Source of the DNA: Pelosinus fermentans JBW45
Lineage (GTDB): Bacteria; Bacillota; Negativicutes; DSM-13327
Length of the DNA: 64,000 bases
Assembly: GCF_000271665.2 (NCBI RefSeq)
Contig: NZ_CP010978.1
Coordinates: 714,501-778,500, forward strand
Direction of reading: 5' to 3'
Both the position numbers and the translations under genes were made by a program. Positions 36,314 to 46,009 of the stretch are shown here, piece after piece. A model generated the notes under the pieces. The model searched no databases. It was not told where the DNA came from and saw only the letters and a list, made by a program, of their open reading frames with translations. The first letter of the stretch is position 1, and each line of letters opens with the position of its first letter.

Positions 36314-36375
36314 GTATTTAGTTTTTTTGATATACGTGATATAATTAACCCTTGAAGGAAAGGGGTGAATAAGTC

Positions 36376-38727
36376 ATGTCTATTAGTCTAGCCAAAAGAA
36401 AAATCATGAATCTAAGAAAGGATTCATTTTATCTTGATGTCATCACCCTCATGGTAGTTAGTATCGTGATTGGTTCGCTGCTTGCTACTTCTATATCTAT
36501 GGCAGCCAATTCCTATTTTTCCAAAACTTTAGCGAGTTTAGTAGGTGACTATGGTGAATATGATGTTCTCATTCAATCCCGGGAGGAAATGAAAGGAGAT
36601 ACTGCAACCCATATTCAAAAAATTATTGAAGAAGTTTTTCCGGGAGCAAGAATGAAAGAAGGACCAACTATTACAGGTAAAACTTCTTTCTTTATTGCTA
36701 TACCTGAAGAATATAGAACCAAGCAAACCTATGAAGAATTAGGAAAGACTTTTGGTGGTATCCCTGGTGGTGCAGGAGTTGGTGTTCTAACAGAACCAAG
36801 ACTAACCATTCGTGGTGTGCCAGAAGGAGCAAGAACCATGATGATGGATGTTATCACACAAATTGATGGTGTACGCTTTACTTTCCGTGATGGTTCATCC
36901 ATTGGTGTTGTGTTATCATCTCTTGATAAAGCTACCGTGGTAACAGAGGAAATTAAAAAGGTTTTAAAACAATACCAAGTAATTGAAATCAGCTTCCCCG
37001 TAGGTAGTGAACCCCAAAATCCGATTCGTATGGGAGAGTCTATCGGAGATGCTATGAAAAGTCAATTGAAGTTGGAATATGCCAAAAATGTGTCCATTGA
37101 CGGCAAAAATGATGATATGACCTATATGGTTAGTACGATGATGGAACTAAAGCGATTTTTAGTAGCCTATGCTTCTCAAGTGACGATCACGCCAAATGGA
37201 AGTGGAAAGTTAGTAAAAGGAGATACCATTGCATTTACAGGTACTGGGCCGGCTTTGGCGCCTGGTAATCCTGTAGATAAAGGAAATGTAATGGTGCAAA
37301 TTACAGCTGTGCACACGGATGGCAAAGGGGAAGGGACGATTACCCAAGGAGATGCGGCTCTTCTTACGAATAATCAAGGATATCGGGTAAGCAATGGTGT
37401 AATTAGTGATTATGTTGGTACAGCTGCATATCAGAATCCAAGACAGCAGCTGGGGACAGCCTTAACAGAAACCACCAAGATCGTAGATCAGATTCCAGGA
37501 TTTGCTCAGGATAGTCAAAATTTAAACAAAATTGCTACCCTTACCCTGGACAATTACAGCAATAGCATTACTGCCATGGAGCAAACACTAACTAGTTTGA
37601 AAGCAGCAGGTACGACCATTCAAACAGCTACCAGCGGTCTTGCCAATATTGATACTAAATCCGTACAAAATCAAATCGATAGTTCTTCCAGATCTATGGG
37701 AGGGCTAATTAATACCTTACAGGTGCTAAAATTAGTAGATAGCAGCGTTGGTGGAACGGTGGACAACCTAGTTGCCTCTCAGAGAAACTTAAGTACTTTG
37801 AAATCAGGATTAGCAGCATTGGATACCGTTGCTGCTGATGCGCGTCAGGCTAAAGGATCGATTGACAATATTGTAGCCAATGGAAACAATACCATTGGAA
37901 CCTTACGTGCATTTGACGTAGAAGGTACTAAAAAAAATATGAATAGCATCAATACCCGCTTAAATCAGCTGGGACAGCTAGATACACCTCTAGTGAGCGG
38001 GCAATTGCAATATCTGGCAGCTGCTGTGCCGAACCTTAAGGATGAAGAAATTACTCGTTCCGTATCTGTGTTGGATAAGTTTATTGCTGGGCAAGCGATT
38101 CCAGGAGAACGGATTCAAATCCTCACCACCAGCAATATCAGCACAGATGCAGTAGCACCTATTGTATATAGTCAGGTGGGTCATCAAAATGTCTCTTTAT
38201 ATTCTACTGATCTTGGGATTATTGAACCCAATGTACGTGGTGAGCTGTATAGTGTATTAAATGAAGTGAGAGCGGTTCTGTCTGGAATGACCGCAATTAT
38301 TGTCACGATACTCTTTTTGGCTCTGGATCATACAGCGATTATGACGGTTATACGTTGCAGTAGAATCAATAAAAGAAAACCAGTCGAAGGCTGGCGTGGG
38401 TTACTGCGCTCAGCGGCAGCTATTTTCACGGGTGCTGAACGAATCTATGGCATGGTAATCGGCGCTATATTAATAACCAGTATATTTGTCTTAGGGAGAA
38501 GCGGAATTCCTTATTTACCGTGGATCGCTGTACCTTTAGTAGGTGCGCTCATTGGACTGATCGTTGCTTGTTATACGGAAAAAATTAGTCCAATGTCAAA
38601 TGATGAAATGATGGCAGGTCAATCATTAGGATTGTCTGTTGATGAAATCATGCGAGAGATTGTCATCCCCAGCGGCCGCCCCGGTCTACTGCAAAAGCTA
38701 AACCAGCGTAAAATGAAATTTAAGTAA
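36376..38727 (+). CDS. Large ABC-type permease with MacB/FtsX-like topology, unknown substrate
   Basis: 783 aa. One membrane segment near the N-terminus (about residues 22-44), then an extracytoplasmic region of nearly 590 residues, then three membrane segments (about 632-656, 689-708 and 712-734) and a short cytoplasmic tail. This 1+3 layout is that of type VII (MacB, LolC/E, FtsX) permeases, but the outside domain is unusually big; about 385-560 is helical and Ser/Thr/Asn/Gln rich. I see no diagnostic family motif. An ATPase gene follows after 80 bp, so I infer an ABC transporter or mechanotransmission pair. It sits between lpxL and lpxC, pointing to an envelope-lipid or lipoprotein role. 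Confidence 0.6.
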   Translation: MSISLAKRKIMNLRKDSFYLDVITLMVVSIVIGSLLATSISMAANSYFSKTLASLVGDYGEYDVLIQSREEMKGDTATHIQKIIEEVFPGARMKEGPTITGKTSFFIAIPEEYRTKQTYEELGKTFGGIPGGAGVGVLTEPRLTIRGVPEGARTMMMDVITQIDGVRFTFRDGSSIGVVLSSLDKATVVTEEIKKVLKQYQVIEISFPVGSEPQNPIRMGESIGDAMKSQLKLEYAKNVSIDGKNDDMTYMVSTMMELKRFLVAYASQVTITPNGSGKLVKGDTIAFTGTGPALAPGNPVDKGNVMVQITAVHTDGKGEGTITQGDAALLTNNQGYRVSNGVISDYVGTAAYQNPRQQLGTALTETTKIVDQIPGFAQDSQNLNKIATLTLDNYSNSITAMEQTLTSLKAAGTTIQTATSGLANIDTKSVQNQIDSSSRSMGGLINTLQVLKLVDSSVGGTVDNLVASQRNLSTLKSGLAALDTVAADARQAKGSIDNIVANGNNTIGTLRAFDVEGTKKNMNSINTRLNQLGQLDTPLVSGQLQYLAAAVPNLKDEEITRSVSVLDKFIAGQAIPGERIQILTTSNISTDAVAPIVYSQVGHQNVSLYSTDLGIIEPNVRGELYSVLNEVRAVLSGMTAIIVTILFLALDHTAIMTVIRCSRINKRKPVEGWRGLLRSAAAIFTGAERIYGMVIGAILITSIFVLGRSGIPYLPWIAVPLVGALIGLIVACYTEKISPMSNDEMMAGQSLGLSVDEIMREIVIPSGRPGLLQKLNQRKMKFK

Positions 38728-38738
38728 AAACACACTCT

Positions 38739-38767
38739 CCTTTGTGTCCTTTGCGCCTTTGTGGTTC
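38739..38767 (+). repeat. CTTTG-type single-arm repeat
   Basis: Units CCTTTGTGT, CCTTTGCGC and CTTTGTGGTT lie between the permease gene and its ATPase gene. Confidence 0.75.
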
Positions 38768-38807
38768 GATTCATTTTATATATTTTAAACTGAAAGGGGG
38801 TGATTCG

Positions 38808-39581
38808 ATGCTTACGATTGAAAATCTGTATAAAAGCTTTGGAAAGCTGGTGGCCGTGAATGATTTCAACTTACATGTGAAAGAAGGGGAAACAGCAGTT
38901 CTTATGGGACCATCTGGCTGTGGAAAATCAACAATGATTCGTATGATCAATCGCCTAATTGAGCCCGATAGTGGGAGAATCTGTGTTTCCGGTACGGAAA
39001 TAACGAAACTCGACCTGGAAGAATTACGCCGGGTTCGTAAACGCATCGGTTTTGTCTTTCAGCAATTTAATTTAATTGGACGTTTAACCGCAGTAGAAAA
39101 TGTTATGCTAGGATTAGTAATGGATGGCATACCACGGGATGCGGCATATGATAAAGCGATGGAGGCATTAGAAAAGGTTGGACTGGAAAAGCGTGCCCAG
39201 CACAAATCTGCTGAAATGTCAGGGGGACAGCAGCAGCGGGTAGGTATAGCAAGAGCGCTGGCTTTTGAACCTGAACTCATGCTATGGGATGAACCCACAG
39301 CTTCTCTCGATCCTATTTTAGTTAGGGAAGTTCTAGTTATCATGGAAGAACTGGCAAAATACCGAGCGAGCAGCATGTTGGTTGTAACTCATGAAATATC
39401 CTTTGCCATACACGTTGCTGATCGTATTATATTGATGGATAAGGGCAGTATTGTAGAAGAGGGAATGCCGGAAGACGTATTTGGCAACCCCGCATCCCAT
39501 ATCGGCCAGCAGTACAAAGAACTCATTGAGTATCAGCAAATCACCAATGCCCGCACCCTAAACAGCAAAAATATTGCTTAA
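38808..39581 (+). CDS. ABC transporter ATPase (GlnQ-like) paired with the large permease
   Basis: 257 aa. Walker A GPSGCGKSTMIRMINRLIEP, Q-loop VFQQFNLIGRLTAVENV, signature MSGGQQQRVGIARALAF and Walker B LMLWDEPTASLD are complete. The best family resemblance is to polar-amino-acid importers (GlnQ) and LolD/MacB-like ATPases; there is no binding-protein gene nearby. I start at ATG 38808 with AAAGGGGGTG in front; the frame runs back through the repeat to 38742, which is not translated signal. Its partner is probably the upstream 783-aa permease. Confidence 0.85.
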   Translation: MLTIENLYKSFGKLVAVNDFNLHVKEGETAVLMGPSGCGKSTMIRMINRLIEPDSGRICVSGTEITKLDLEELRRVRKRIGFVFQQFNLIGRLTAVENVMLGLVMDGIPRDAAYDKAMEALEKVGLEKRAQHKSAEMSGGQQQRVGIARALAFEPELMLWDEPTASLDPILVREVLVIMEELAKYRASSMLVVTHEISFAIHVADRIILMDKGSIVEEGMPEDVFGNPASHIGQQYKELIEYQQITNARTLNSKNIA

Positions 39582-39607
39582 GAATTTCTGGAACTCATGA
39601 TCCTATT

Positions 39608-39637
39608 CCCTTTGTGTCCTTTGCGCCTTTGTGGTTC
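39608..39637 (+). repeat. CTTTG-type single-arm repeat
   Basis: A nearly identical copy of 38739-38767, located after the ATPase gene, so the gene is flanked by two direct copies. Confidence 0.75.
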
Positions 39638-39742
39638 CGATTCGTTTTATTCGCCAAATACAAAACAATTTTAAAAATACTTCTTGCAGGGAGAAGAAAT
39701 ATTCTATAGAATGTATAAAGGTCATTATATCAGGAGGACATT

Positions 39743-40573
39743 ATGCAGCAAACAACAATAGCAAAAGCTATAACATACACGGGCATCGGATTACACTCAG
39801 GTCAAGACGTGACGATTACGATCAAACCGGCACCTCCTGATACGGGAATTGTATTTGCAAGGATCGATTTGCCAGGAGCACCACAAGTAGCGGCGACGGC
39901 TAACAATGTTACGAATGCCATGCGAGCTACTACATTAGAGAAAGGCTTGGCAAAAGTTTTTACGGTGGAACATCTGCTAGCAGCTTTTTTTGCCATGGAA
40001 GTAGATAACTGTCTGGTAGAAATTAATGCGGTAGAGCCTCCCGTAGCAGATGGCAGCTCTCTGCCTTTTGTTCAGATGATTCAAGAGGCTGGTGTGGTGG
40101 AGCAAAATACTTCTCGTCAGTTCGTATCCGTTACAGAAGCCCAAACAGTGAGAGTGAATGACAAGTTTATTGCGATATTGCCTTATGATGGATTTAGAGT
40201 CACTTTTACCTCAATTAATTCTCATCCCATGTTAGGTGTGCAATTTGGTGATTATGAAATTACAAGAGATAGTTTTATTTCTGAAATTGCATCCGCGCGG
40301 ACGATTGGTTTTATGCATGAGGTAGAGCAGCTTAAGTCCCAAGGCCTCGCTTTAGGCGGCAGCTTGGAAAATGCAGTGGTATACGATGATGTAAAGGCTC
40401 TCACACCTCTGCGGTTCCAAGACGAGCTGGTTCGTCATAAGATTTTAGATATTATTGGCGATTTGGCATTAGCAGGTCGTATTAGAGGTCATGTTATTGC
40501 CGTAAAGTCAAGCCATGCATTAAATACCGCATTGGCAAAAAAAATAGTGGACCATATTTTGGTAAGGAGCTGA
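39743..40573 (+). CDS. lpxC: UDP-3-O-acyl-N-acetylglucosamine deacetylase
   Basis: 276 aa. LpxC is a zinc hydrolase and the committed step of lipid A synthesis. AITYTGIGLHSG opens the protein. The zinc ligands appear as H77 (in VEHLLAAFFAMEVDN), H232 and D236 (in ELVRHKILDIIGDLAL), and VKSSHALN holds the general-base His. CAGGAGG precedes the ATG. The gene is shorter than E. coli LpxC (305 aa) because it lacks a C-terminal extension. fabZ follows after 6 bp. Confidence 0.96.
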   Translation: MQQTTIAKAITYTGIGLHSGQDVTITIKPAPPDTGIVFARIDLPGAPQVAATANNVTNAMRATTLEKGLAKVFTVEHLLAAFFAMEVDNCLVEINAVEPPVADGSSLPFVQMIQEAGVVEQNTSRQFVSVTEAQTVRVNDKFIAILPYDGFRVTFTSINSHPMLGVQFGDYEITRDSFISEIASARTIGFMHEVEQLKSQGLALGGSLENAVVYDDVKALTPLRFQDELVRHKILDIIGDLALAGRIRGHVIAVKSSHALNTALAKKIVDHILVRS

Positions 40574-40579
40574 ATACAC

Positions 40580-41008
40580 ATGTTGTCTGCAATTGAAATA
40601 CAAGAAATTATTCCTCATCGGTATCCATTTTTATTAGTGGACCGTATTCTTGAACTTGATCCTCTGAAACGGGCTGTTGGCATTAAGAATGTCACTATGA
40701 ATGAAGAATTCTTCCAAGGGCATTTTCCAGGGAAACCCATTATGCCTGGTGTATTACTATTAGAGGCTATGGCACAAGTTGGTGGCGTGGCAATGTTATA
40801 CGCCGAGGAATATCGTGGAAATCTGGCATATTTTGTTGGCATGGACCGCGTTAAATTCAGAAAACCCGTAGTTCCTGGTGATCAAGTACGAATGGTCGCA
40901 GAAATTATCAAAGTACGCAGCAGCATGGGGAAAATATGGGCCCAAGCTTTTGTTGATGATCAATTGGTGGCAGAAGGAGAATTTTTATTCGCATTATCTG
41001 CCAGATAA
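40580..41008 (+). CDS. fabZ: (3R)-hydroxyacyl-ACP dehydratase FabZ
   Basis: 142 aa. FabZ dehydrates hydroxyacyl-ACP in fatty-acid elongation and competes with LpxA/LpxD for hydroxyacyl-ACP. [11 protein letters not shown] and [20 protein letters not shown] carry the catalytic His48 and Glu62. It is 6 bp after lpxC and upstream of lpxA, the common lpxC-fabZ-lpxA order, which balances membrane phospholipid and LPS supply. Confidence 0.96.
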   Translation: MLSAIEIQEIIPHRYPFLLVDRILELDPLKRAVGIKNVTMNEEFFQGHFPGKPIMPGVLLLEAMAQVGGVAMLYAEEYRGNLAYFVGMDRVKFRKPVVPGDQVRMVAEIIKVRSSMGKIWAQAFVDDQLVAEGEFLFALSAR

Positions 41009-41112
41009 TGAAAAAAGAAGTAAAATAGTGTTAATCAGAATTATCAGTGAGATAATACCGAGAAAAGGGCTATAAACGGTAAAAATTGGCGTAAAATTGT
41101 CTGCCATGTTTA

Positions 41113-41124
41113 GACTGGTCAGTC
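41113..41124 (+). promoter_or_regulatory. Palindrome GACT-GGTC-AGTC upstream of lpxA
   Basis: It has the same GACT-N4-AGTC half-sites as the elements near tolC and ompM1. It lies 64 bases before the lpxA start. No clear promoter can be placed. Confidence 0.4.
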
Positions 41125-41187
41125 GGATTATAAATGTAGTAGCATGTAACAAAAATGTATTTAGTCTAGTAAGGAGTTGATGAGCAG

Positions 41188-42006
41188 ATGAAGCCGGAAA
41201 AGGTTGTCGTACCTCTGCGTAAAATACATGAGACAGCAGTCGTTCATCCCAATGCTCGTATCGGCAAGGATGTTGAAATTGGCCCATATGCAGTGGTTGG
41301 TGAGAATGTAGTAATTGGTGATGGGACTAAAATTAGTGCCCATGCTATTATAGATGGCTGGACCAGTATTGGAAAAAATTGCGTAATATTCCCGAGTGCA
41401 TCCATTGGTTCAGATCCTCAAGATTTAAAATTTGCTGGTGAGAAAAGCTATGTTTTTATTGGCGATAACACCAAAATTAGAGAATTTGCTACGGTAAATC
41501 GAGCTACTGGTGAAGGCGAGGAAACCCGAATTGGTCATGATTGCTTACTGATGGCTTATACCCACGTAGCTCATAACTGTATTGTTGGGAATCATGTGAT
41601 TATGTCTAATGCAGCGACATTGGCTGGTCATGTGATTGTAGAAGACCGAGCTGTTATTGGTGGTTTAACTGGAGTTCACCAATTTGTAAAGATTGGCATG
41701 AATGCAATGGTAGGCGGCGCATCCAAAGTGGTACAGGATATCCCTCCTTTTGTGATTGCAGATGGACATCCAGCCCGCGTATCAGGACTCAATAATGTGG
41801 GGATGGCTCGTTCTGGTATAAGCCGCGAAGCCCGCAACAATATCAAAAAAGCATATAAAACGTTGTATCGTTCCGGACTGCCTTTAGCTCAAGCGATTGA
41901 AGTCATGGAACAAGAATTAGAATCCTATCCTGAAGTGGAACATTTCCTGCGTTTTCTACGTAATGTAGAGCGGGGTGTCTGCCGCGGTCGTCGGGACGGA
42001 GAATAG
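41188..42006 (+). CDS. lpxA: UDP-N-acetylglucosamine O-acyltransferase
   Basis: 272 aa. LpxA transfers a 3-hydroxyacyl chain to the 3-OH of UDP-GlcNAc, the first step of lipid A synthesis. It has a left-handed beta-helix of hexapeptide repeats from residue about 12, the active-site loop LMAYTHVAHNCIVGN with catalytic His129, then a C-terminal helical domain (SREARNNIKKAYKTLYRSGL). AAGGAG precedes the ATG. lpxI follows after 11 bp. Confidence 0.97.
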   Translation: MKPEKVVVPLRKIHETAVVHPNARIGKDVEIGPYAVVGENVVIGDGTKISAHAIIDGWTSIGKNCVIFPSASIGSDPQDLKFAGEKSYVFIGDNTKIREFATVNRATGEGEETRIGHDCLLMAYTHVAHNCIVGNHVIMSNAATLAGHVIVEDRAVIGGLTGVHQFVKIGMNAMVGGASKVVQDIPPFVIADGHPARVSGLNNVGMARSGISREARNNIKKAYKTLYRSGLPLAQAIEVMEQELESYPEVEHFLRFLRNVERGVCRGRRDGE

Positions 42007-42017
42007 GAGTTTAACAA

Positions 42018-42821
42018 ATGAAAATAATAGGTTTATTAGCTGGTATTGGAAGATTGCCAGTAGAATTTGCCCGTGCCGCTCGCGGCATGGGCTTTACCGT
42101 GATTGCTATCAGTGTGGTGCCTGGTACAGATGAAGAGTTAGATCGGGTGGCAAATAAAACCTACCATATTAGCGTTGGTCAATTACAAGCCATTATTACT
42201 ACCCTTAAAGAAGAAGGCGTTACGGAAGTTACTATGATTGGCAAAGTCACTAAAGAATTAATGTTCGCAGGTGCAGTTGCCCTTGACAGTCGGATACAAA
42301 AGCTGTTGGCAGGTCTTACTGATAATAGTGATGATACCATTATGTTAGCTTTTGTTCGTGAATTGGCAATGGAAGGACTGGGCATCTTAGATCAAACAGC
42401 TTTGATTCGTTCATTGATGCCTGGACCTGGTGTGCTGACGGAACGGAAACCGACACAAGAAGAACAGGCGGATCTGGATTTTGGCTTTACGATGGCCAAA
42501 GAGATTGGCAGATTGGACATTGGCCAGACGGTGGTGGTGAAGAACTGTGCCGTCATAGCTGTAGAAGCCATTGAAGGTACAGATGCATGTATTCGCCGCG
42601 GCGGTGAATTAGGACGAGGCGGAGTGCGAGTAGTAAAAGTCGCCAAACCGAATCAGGACATGCGTTTTGATGTACCAACTGTGGGACCGAATACCATAGA
42701 ATCCATGCTTGCGGCAGGAGCAACAGCTCTCGCTATGGAAGCAGGCAAAACTCTGCTGGTAGATCGCCAAACCGTTCTAAAAATAGCCAACAATCATGGC
42801 ATAACAATTCTGGTAATGTGA
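42018..42821 (+). CDS. lpxI: UDP-2,3-diacylglucosamine diphosphatase LpxI
   Basis: 267 aa. LpxI cleaves UDP-2,3-diacyl-GlcN to lipid X and replaces LpxH in many bacteria; no lpxH is seen here. The opening IGLLAGIGRLPVEFARAARG and the C-terminal part (TVVVKNCAVIAVEAIEGTDA, RRGGELGRGGVRVVKVAKPN, FDVPTVGPNTIESM) are characteristic. The AGGAG ribosome site directly follows lpxA. Confidence 0.95.
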   Translation: MKIIGLLAGIGRLPVEFARAARGMGFTVIAISVVPGTDEELDRVANKTYHISVGQLQAIITTLKEEGVTEVTMIGKVTKELMFAGAVALDSRIQKLLAGLTDNSDDTIMLAFVRELAMEGLGILDQTALIRSLMPGPGVLTERKPTQEEQADLDFGFTMAKEIGRLDIGQTVVVKNCAVIAVEAIEGTDACIRRGGELGRGGVRVVKVAKPNQDMRFDVPTVGPNTIESMLAAGATALAMEAGKTLLVDRQTVLKIANNHGITILVM

Positions 42822-42876
42822 TAAAATAAGAAAGAATAAAAAGACGGCTTAAATACCGAGAATGGAAAGACGGTTT

Positions 42877-43058
42877 AACCACAGAGAACACAGAGTACCG
42901 CAGAGCGCACAGAGGAGAGAGTAGAATTATGGTATATATAACTACAAACCCCTCTCTGTGTCCTCTGCGCCTCTGCGGTTCAAAAATTTCTTCATCCCCT
43001 TAGTGTCTTCGCGTTTAAACGTTTTTCTCTTAGTGCCCTTTGTGCCTTTGTGGTTCAG
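42877..43058 (+). repeat. Cluster of CTCTG, CTTCG and CTTTG repeats before lpxB
   Basis: 42877-42980 is a CTCTG-type hairpin (AACCACAGAGAACACAGAG against CTCTGTGTC, CTCTGCGC, CTCTGCGGTT). A CTTCG arm (42998-43020) and a CTTTG arm (43029-43058) follow. All three flavours are in one gap. Confidence 0.75.
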
Positions 43059-43102
43059 AAGGCTTTAATATTCATTGATCTACTATTTGTTGGAGGCTTT
43101 GT

Positions 43103-44260
43103 ATGTGTAAAATCATGATTTCAGTAGGAGAAGCATCAGGTGATTTGCATGGGGCTAGTGTTGCTCATGCGTTAAAAGCCATACAACCTAACATCAAAAT
43201 GTTTGGCATGGGCGGCAAGGCGATGGCAGAGGCTGGTGTGGATATTGTCTATGACATTGCCGATTTAGGTGTTATCGGCTTTGTGGAAGTCATAAAAAAC
43301 CTGCCGAGATTATTTAAACTGCGCGATGACCTAGCCGAACTCATGGAACAGGAGAGACCTGATGCCCTGGTCATTATTGATTATGCTGACTTTAATATGC
43401 GATTGGCTAAAATTGCCAAAGAAAAAGGTATTCCTGTAATATCTTATATTAGTCCTTCCGTCTGGGCATGGAGAAAAGGCAGAGCAAAAGAAGTCGCCAA
43501 AATCGTAGAAAAAGTGGCGGCTATTTTTCCTTTTGAAGCGGAGGTTTATAAAGAAGCTGGAGCGAATGTTACTTTTGTAGGACATCCATTGCTCGATATT
43601 GTAAAACCAACCATGTCAAAGCCAGAGGCTTATCAATACTTTGAGGCTGATTCCGGGAAGCCAATTGTACTGTTGTTGCCAGGCAGCCGCCAACAGGAAA
43701 TCAGCAGTTTATTACCTGTCATGCTTGCGGCTGGAGAGAAAATAGCAGAAAAACTACCAGAATGTCAATTTTTTCTGCCAGTGGCCTCGACAATTTCCCG
43801 GGAAATGCTACATAGTATGATCGAAAAATATAAAATTAAGGTTGTTTTAACGGAAAAGAACACGTATGATTTGATGAATATTGGAAATGTAGCGATTGCG
43901 GCTTCCGGTACCGTTACCCTGGAGGCAGCTTTATTGAATCTACCTACCGTAATTATTTACAAAGTAGCAACCTTTACCTACCTTTTGGGTAAACTGTTAG
44001 TAAAAATTCCGTATATTAGCCTGCCGAACATCATTGCGGGGCGTAAGGTAGTACCGGAATTGTTGCAATATGCAGTAACAGCAGATAATATTGCTAATGA
44101 AACAATACCCATACTACTGGATTCCCGTTTGCATGAGAACATGCTGCAAGACTTAGCTGAGGTAAAACGCAAGCTGGGCGATGTTGGTGCTGTTGAACGT
44201 GTTGCAAGGGCGATCTTAACCGTAGCTAAGGAACAAGGTTTAAGTGGAGGACAGAGATGA
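43103..44260 (+). CDS. lpxB: Lipid-A-disaccharide synthase
   Basis: 385 aa, GT19 family. LpxB joins lipid X to UDP-diacyl-GlcN to make the lipid A disaccharide at the inner membrane face. ISVGEASGDLHGASVAHALK, FGMGGKAMAEAGVDIVYD, YISPSVWAWRKGRAKEVAKI and LLPGSRQQEISSLLPVMLAA are diagnostic, and AASGTVTLEAALLNLPTVII lies in the donor-binding domain. GGAGG precedes the ATG. The stop overlaps msbA by 4 bases. Confidence 0.97.
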   Translation: MCKIMISVGEASGDLHGASVAHALKAIQPNIKMFGMGGKAMAEAGVDIVYDIADLGVIGFVEVIKNLPRLFKLRDDLAELMEQERPDALVIIDYADFNMRLAKIAKEKGIPVISYISPSVWAWRKGRAKEVAKIVEKVAAIFPFEAEVYKEAGANVTFVGHPLLDIVKPTMSKPEAYQYFEADSGKPIVLLLPGSRQQEISSLLPVMLAAGEKIAEKLPECQFFLPVASTISREMLHSMIEKYKIKVVLTEKNTYDLMNIGNVAIAASGTVTLEAALLNLPTVIIYKVATFTYLLGKLLVKIPYISLPNIIAGRKVVPELLQYAVTADNIANETIPILLDSRLHENMLQDLAEVKRKLGDVGAVERVARAILTVAKEQGLSGGQR

Positions 44261-45981
44261 CAACCTATACGCGTCTGTTACAATATATAAAACCCTACTT
44301 ACCGCGAATGGTCGTAGCAGTTTTTTGTATCATCCTAGCGGCAAGTGCCACTTTATATGTGCCTTGGATCTTGCGAGAAGTGATTGATGAGGTGCTGACA
44401 ACCAAAAACATGTCAATGCTTAATACGATTACGATTGGTATTGTGATTGTATATTTTCTGCGAGGTATCTTTTTCTTCGGACAAACCTATCTCATGTCCT
44501 ATATTGGACAGAAGGTCATTATTGACATTCGTGGAGAAATATACAGGCATATGCAGCGTCTGTCGTTATCGTATTTTGAAAAACGCCAGACAGGTAAAAT
44601 TATGAGTTATATTACCAATGATGTAGCTGCAGTACAAGGGGCTTTGGTGGAGAGTATGATTGAACTGGTCACCGAAGGAATGACCTTAATTGGTTCACTG
44701 GGAGCCATGTTCTATCTTCATTGGAAGTTATCTTTATTAACATTGGTGACTTTACCTTTGGTGGCTCAAGCTATGAAAATTTTTGGCAAAAAATTACGCA
44801 CATCAAGTATGGCGGTGCAGGAACGGACGGCTGATATTACCTCTGTTCTGCAGGAAAGCATCTCTTCTGTGCGAATCATAAAATCCTTTGCCAGAGAAGA
44901 TTATGAAATAGAACGTTTTCAAAAGGAAAATAACCAGAATTTTAGAGTTCAGATGAAAAATTCTCAAATTATGGCTACTTTAACTCCCGTCATTGAATTT
45001 TTGGCTGCCATTGGCGTTACTATGATTATATGGTATGGAGGAAAAGAAGTTATTGATAATAACTTGACGGCTGGTTCGCTGATTGCTTTTTTATTATATG
45101 CAGTTAATTTATCCAATCCGATTAAACGTTTGAGTCGTGTATATGGCAATATTCAAAAGGCGTTATCTGCCGCAGATCGAGTATTTGAAGTGCTTGATAC
45201 CAAACCGGAAATCGAAGATATGCCAGGTGCCATTGCATTGCCAACCATAGAAGGATATGTGGCATTAAATAATGTAACTTTTGAATATAAAAAAGGTGAA
45301 CCTGCCTTGCAGCAGCTGAACCTCAAAATCAATCCAGGCCAGGTAGTGGCAATTGTAGGACCAAGCGGTGCAGGCAAAACCACCATTGCTAATCTGATAC
45401 CACGGTTTTATGATACGACAGATGGCAATATTACCATTGATGGTATTGATATAAAGACAGTTACCTTACAATCCTTGCGAGAACAAATTGGCATTGTTCC
45501 CCAAGAGACGATTTTGTTTAATGGCAGTGTATACGATAACATTTTATATGGAAAATTGGATGCTGATTATGACCAAGTCATAAATGCAGCCAAAGCGGCC
45601 AACGCTCATAAGTTTATTATCGATATGCCTGACGGCTATGATACGCAAATTGGCGAGCGAGGCTCAAAGTTATCCGGTGGTCAAAGACAGCGCATTTCCA
45701 TTGCCAGAGCGATTTTGAAAAACCCCCGCGTGCTGATCTTGGATGAAGCCACATCAGCATTAGATACAGAAAGTGAGAAATTAGTACAGGAAGCGGTGGA
45801 TAAATTAATGATAGGGCGGACATCTTTTGTGATTGCCCATCGTTTGTCTACTGTACAGCGTGCCGATTTAATTGTAGTAATGGAAAAGGGAAGAATTGCA
45901 GAGCAGGGGACTCATGCAGAACTTTTGGCAGCGGATGGCTTATACAGCAAGTTATATCAAGTTCAGTTTGAGAAACGGTAA
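44257..45981 (+). CDS. msbA: Lipid A flippase MsbA (ABC exporter)
   Basis: 574-aa half-transporter: six membrane segments in the first 310 residues, then an ATPase with Walker A GPSGAGKTTIANLIPRFYD, signature LSGGQRQRISIARAILKNPR and Walker B VLILDEATSALD. MsbA flips core-lipid A to the periplasmic leaflet. The name is set by context: it overlaps lpxB (ATGA) and precedes waaA-lpxK, as in many Gram-negative genomes. Confidence 0.93.
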   Translation: MTTYTRLLQYIKPYLPRMVVAVFCIILAASATLYVPWILREVIDEVLTTKNMSMLNTITIGIVIVYFLRGIFFFGQTYLMSYIGQKVIIDIRGEIYRHMQRLSLSYFEKRQTGKIMSYITNDVAAVQGALVESMIELVTEGMTLIGSLGAMFYLHWKLSLLTLVTLPLVAQAMKIFGKKLRTSSMAVQERTADITSVLQESISSVRIIKSFAREDYEIERFQKENNQNFRVQMKNSQIMATLTPVIEFLAAIGVTMIIWYGGKEVIDNNLTAGSLIAFLLYAVNLSNPIKRLSRVYGNIQKALSAADRVFEVLDTKPEIEDMPGAIALPTIEGYVALNNVTFEYKKGEPALQQLNLKINPGQVVAIVGPSGAGKTTIANLIPRFYDTTDGNITIDGIDIKTVTLQSLREQIGIVPQETILFNGSVYDNILYGKLDADYDQVINAAKAANAHKFIIDMPDGYDTQIGERGSKLSGGQRQRISIARAILKNPRVLILDEATSALDTESEKLVQEAVDKLMIGRTSFVIAHRLSTVQRADLIVVMEKGRIAEQGTHAELLAADGLYSKLYQVQFEKR

Positions 45982-46009
45982 AGAGGAACGATGAAAAAGA
46001 GGTATTAAC

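Noticed and set aside
36110-36355. 81-aa plus-strand open frame
   Set aside because: It is made almost entirely of CTTCG and CTCTG repeat sequence, with no ribosome site.
42877-42980. Possible simple Rho-independent terminator
   Set aside because: The hairpin is very long, lacks a T run and matches the dispersed repeat family.
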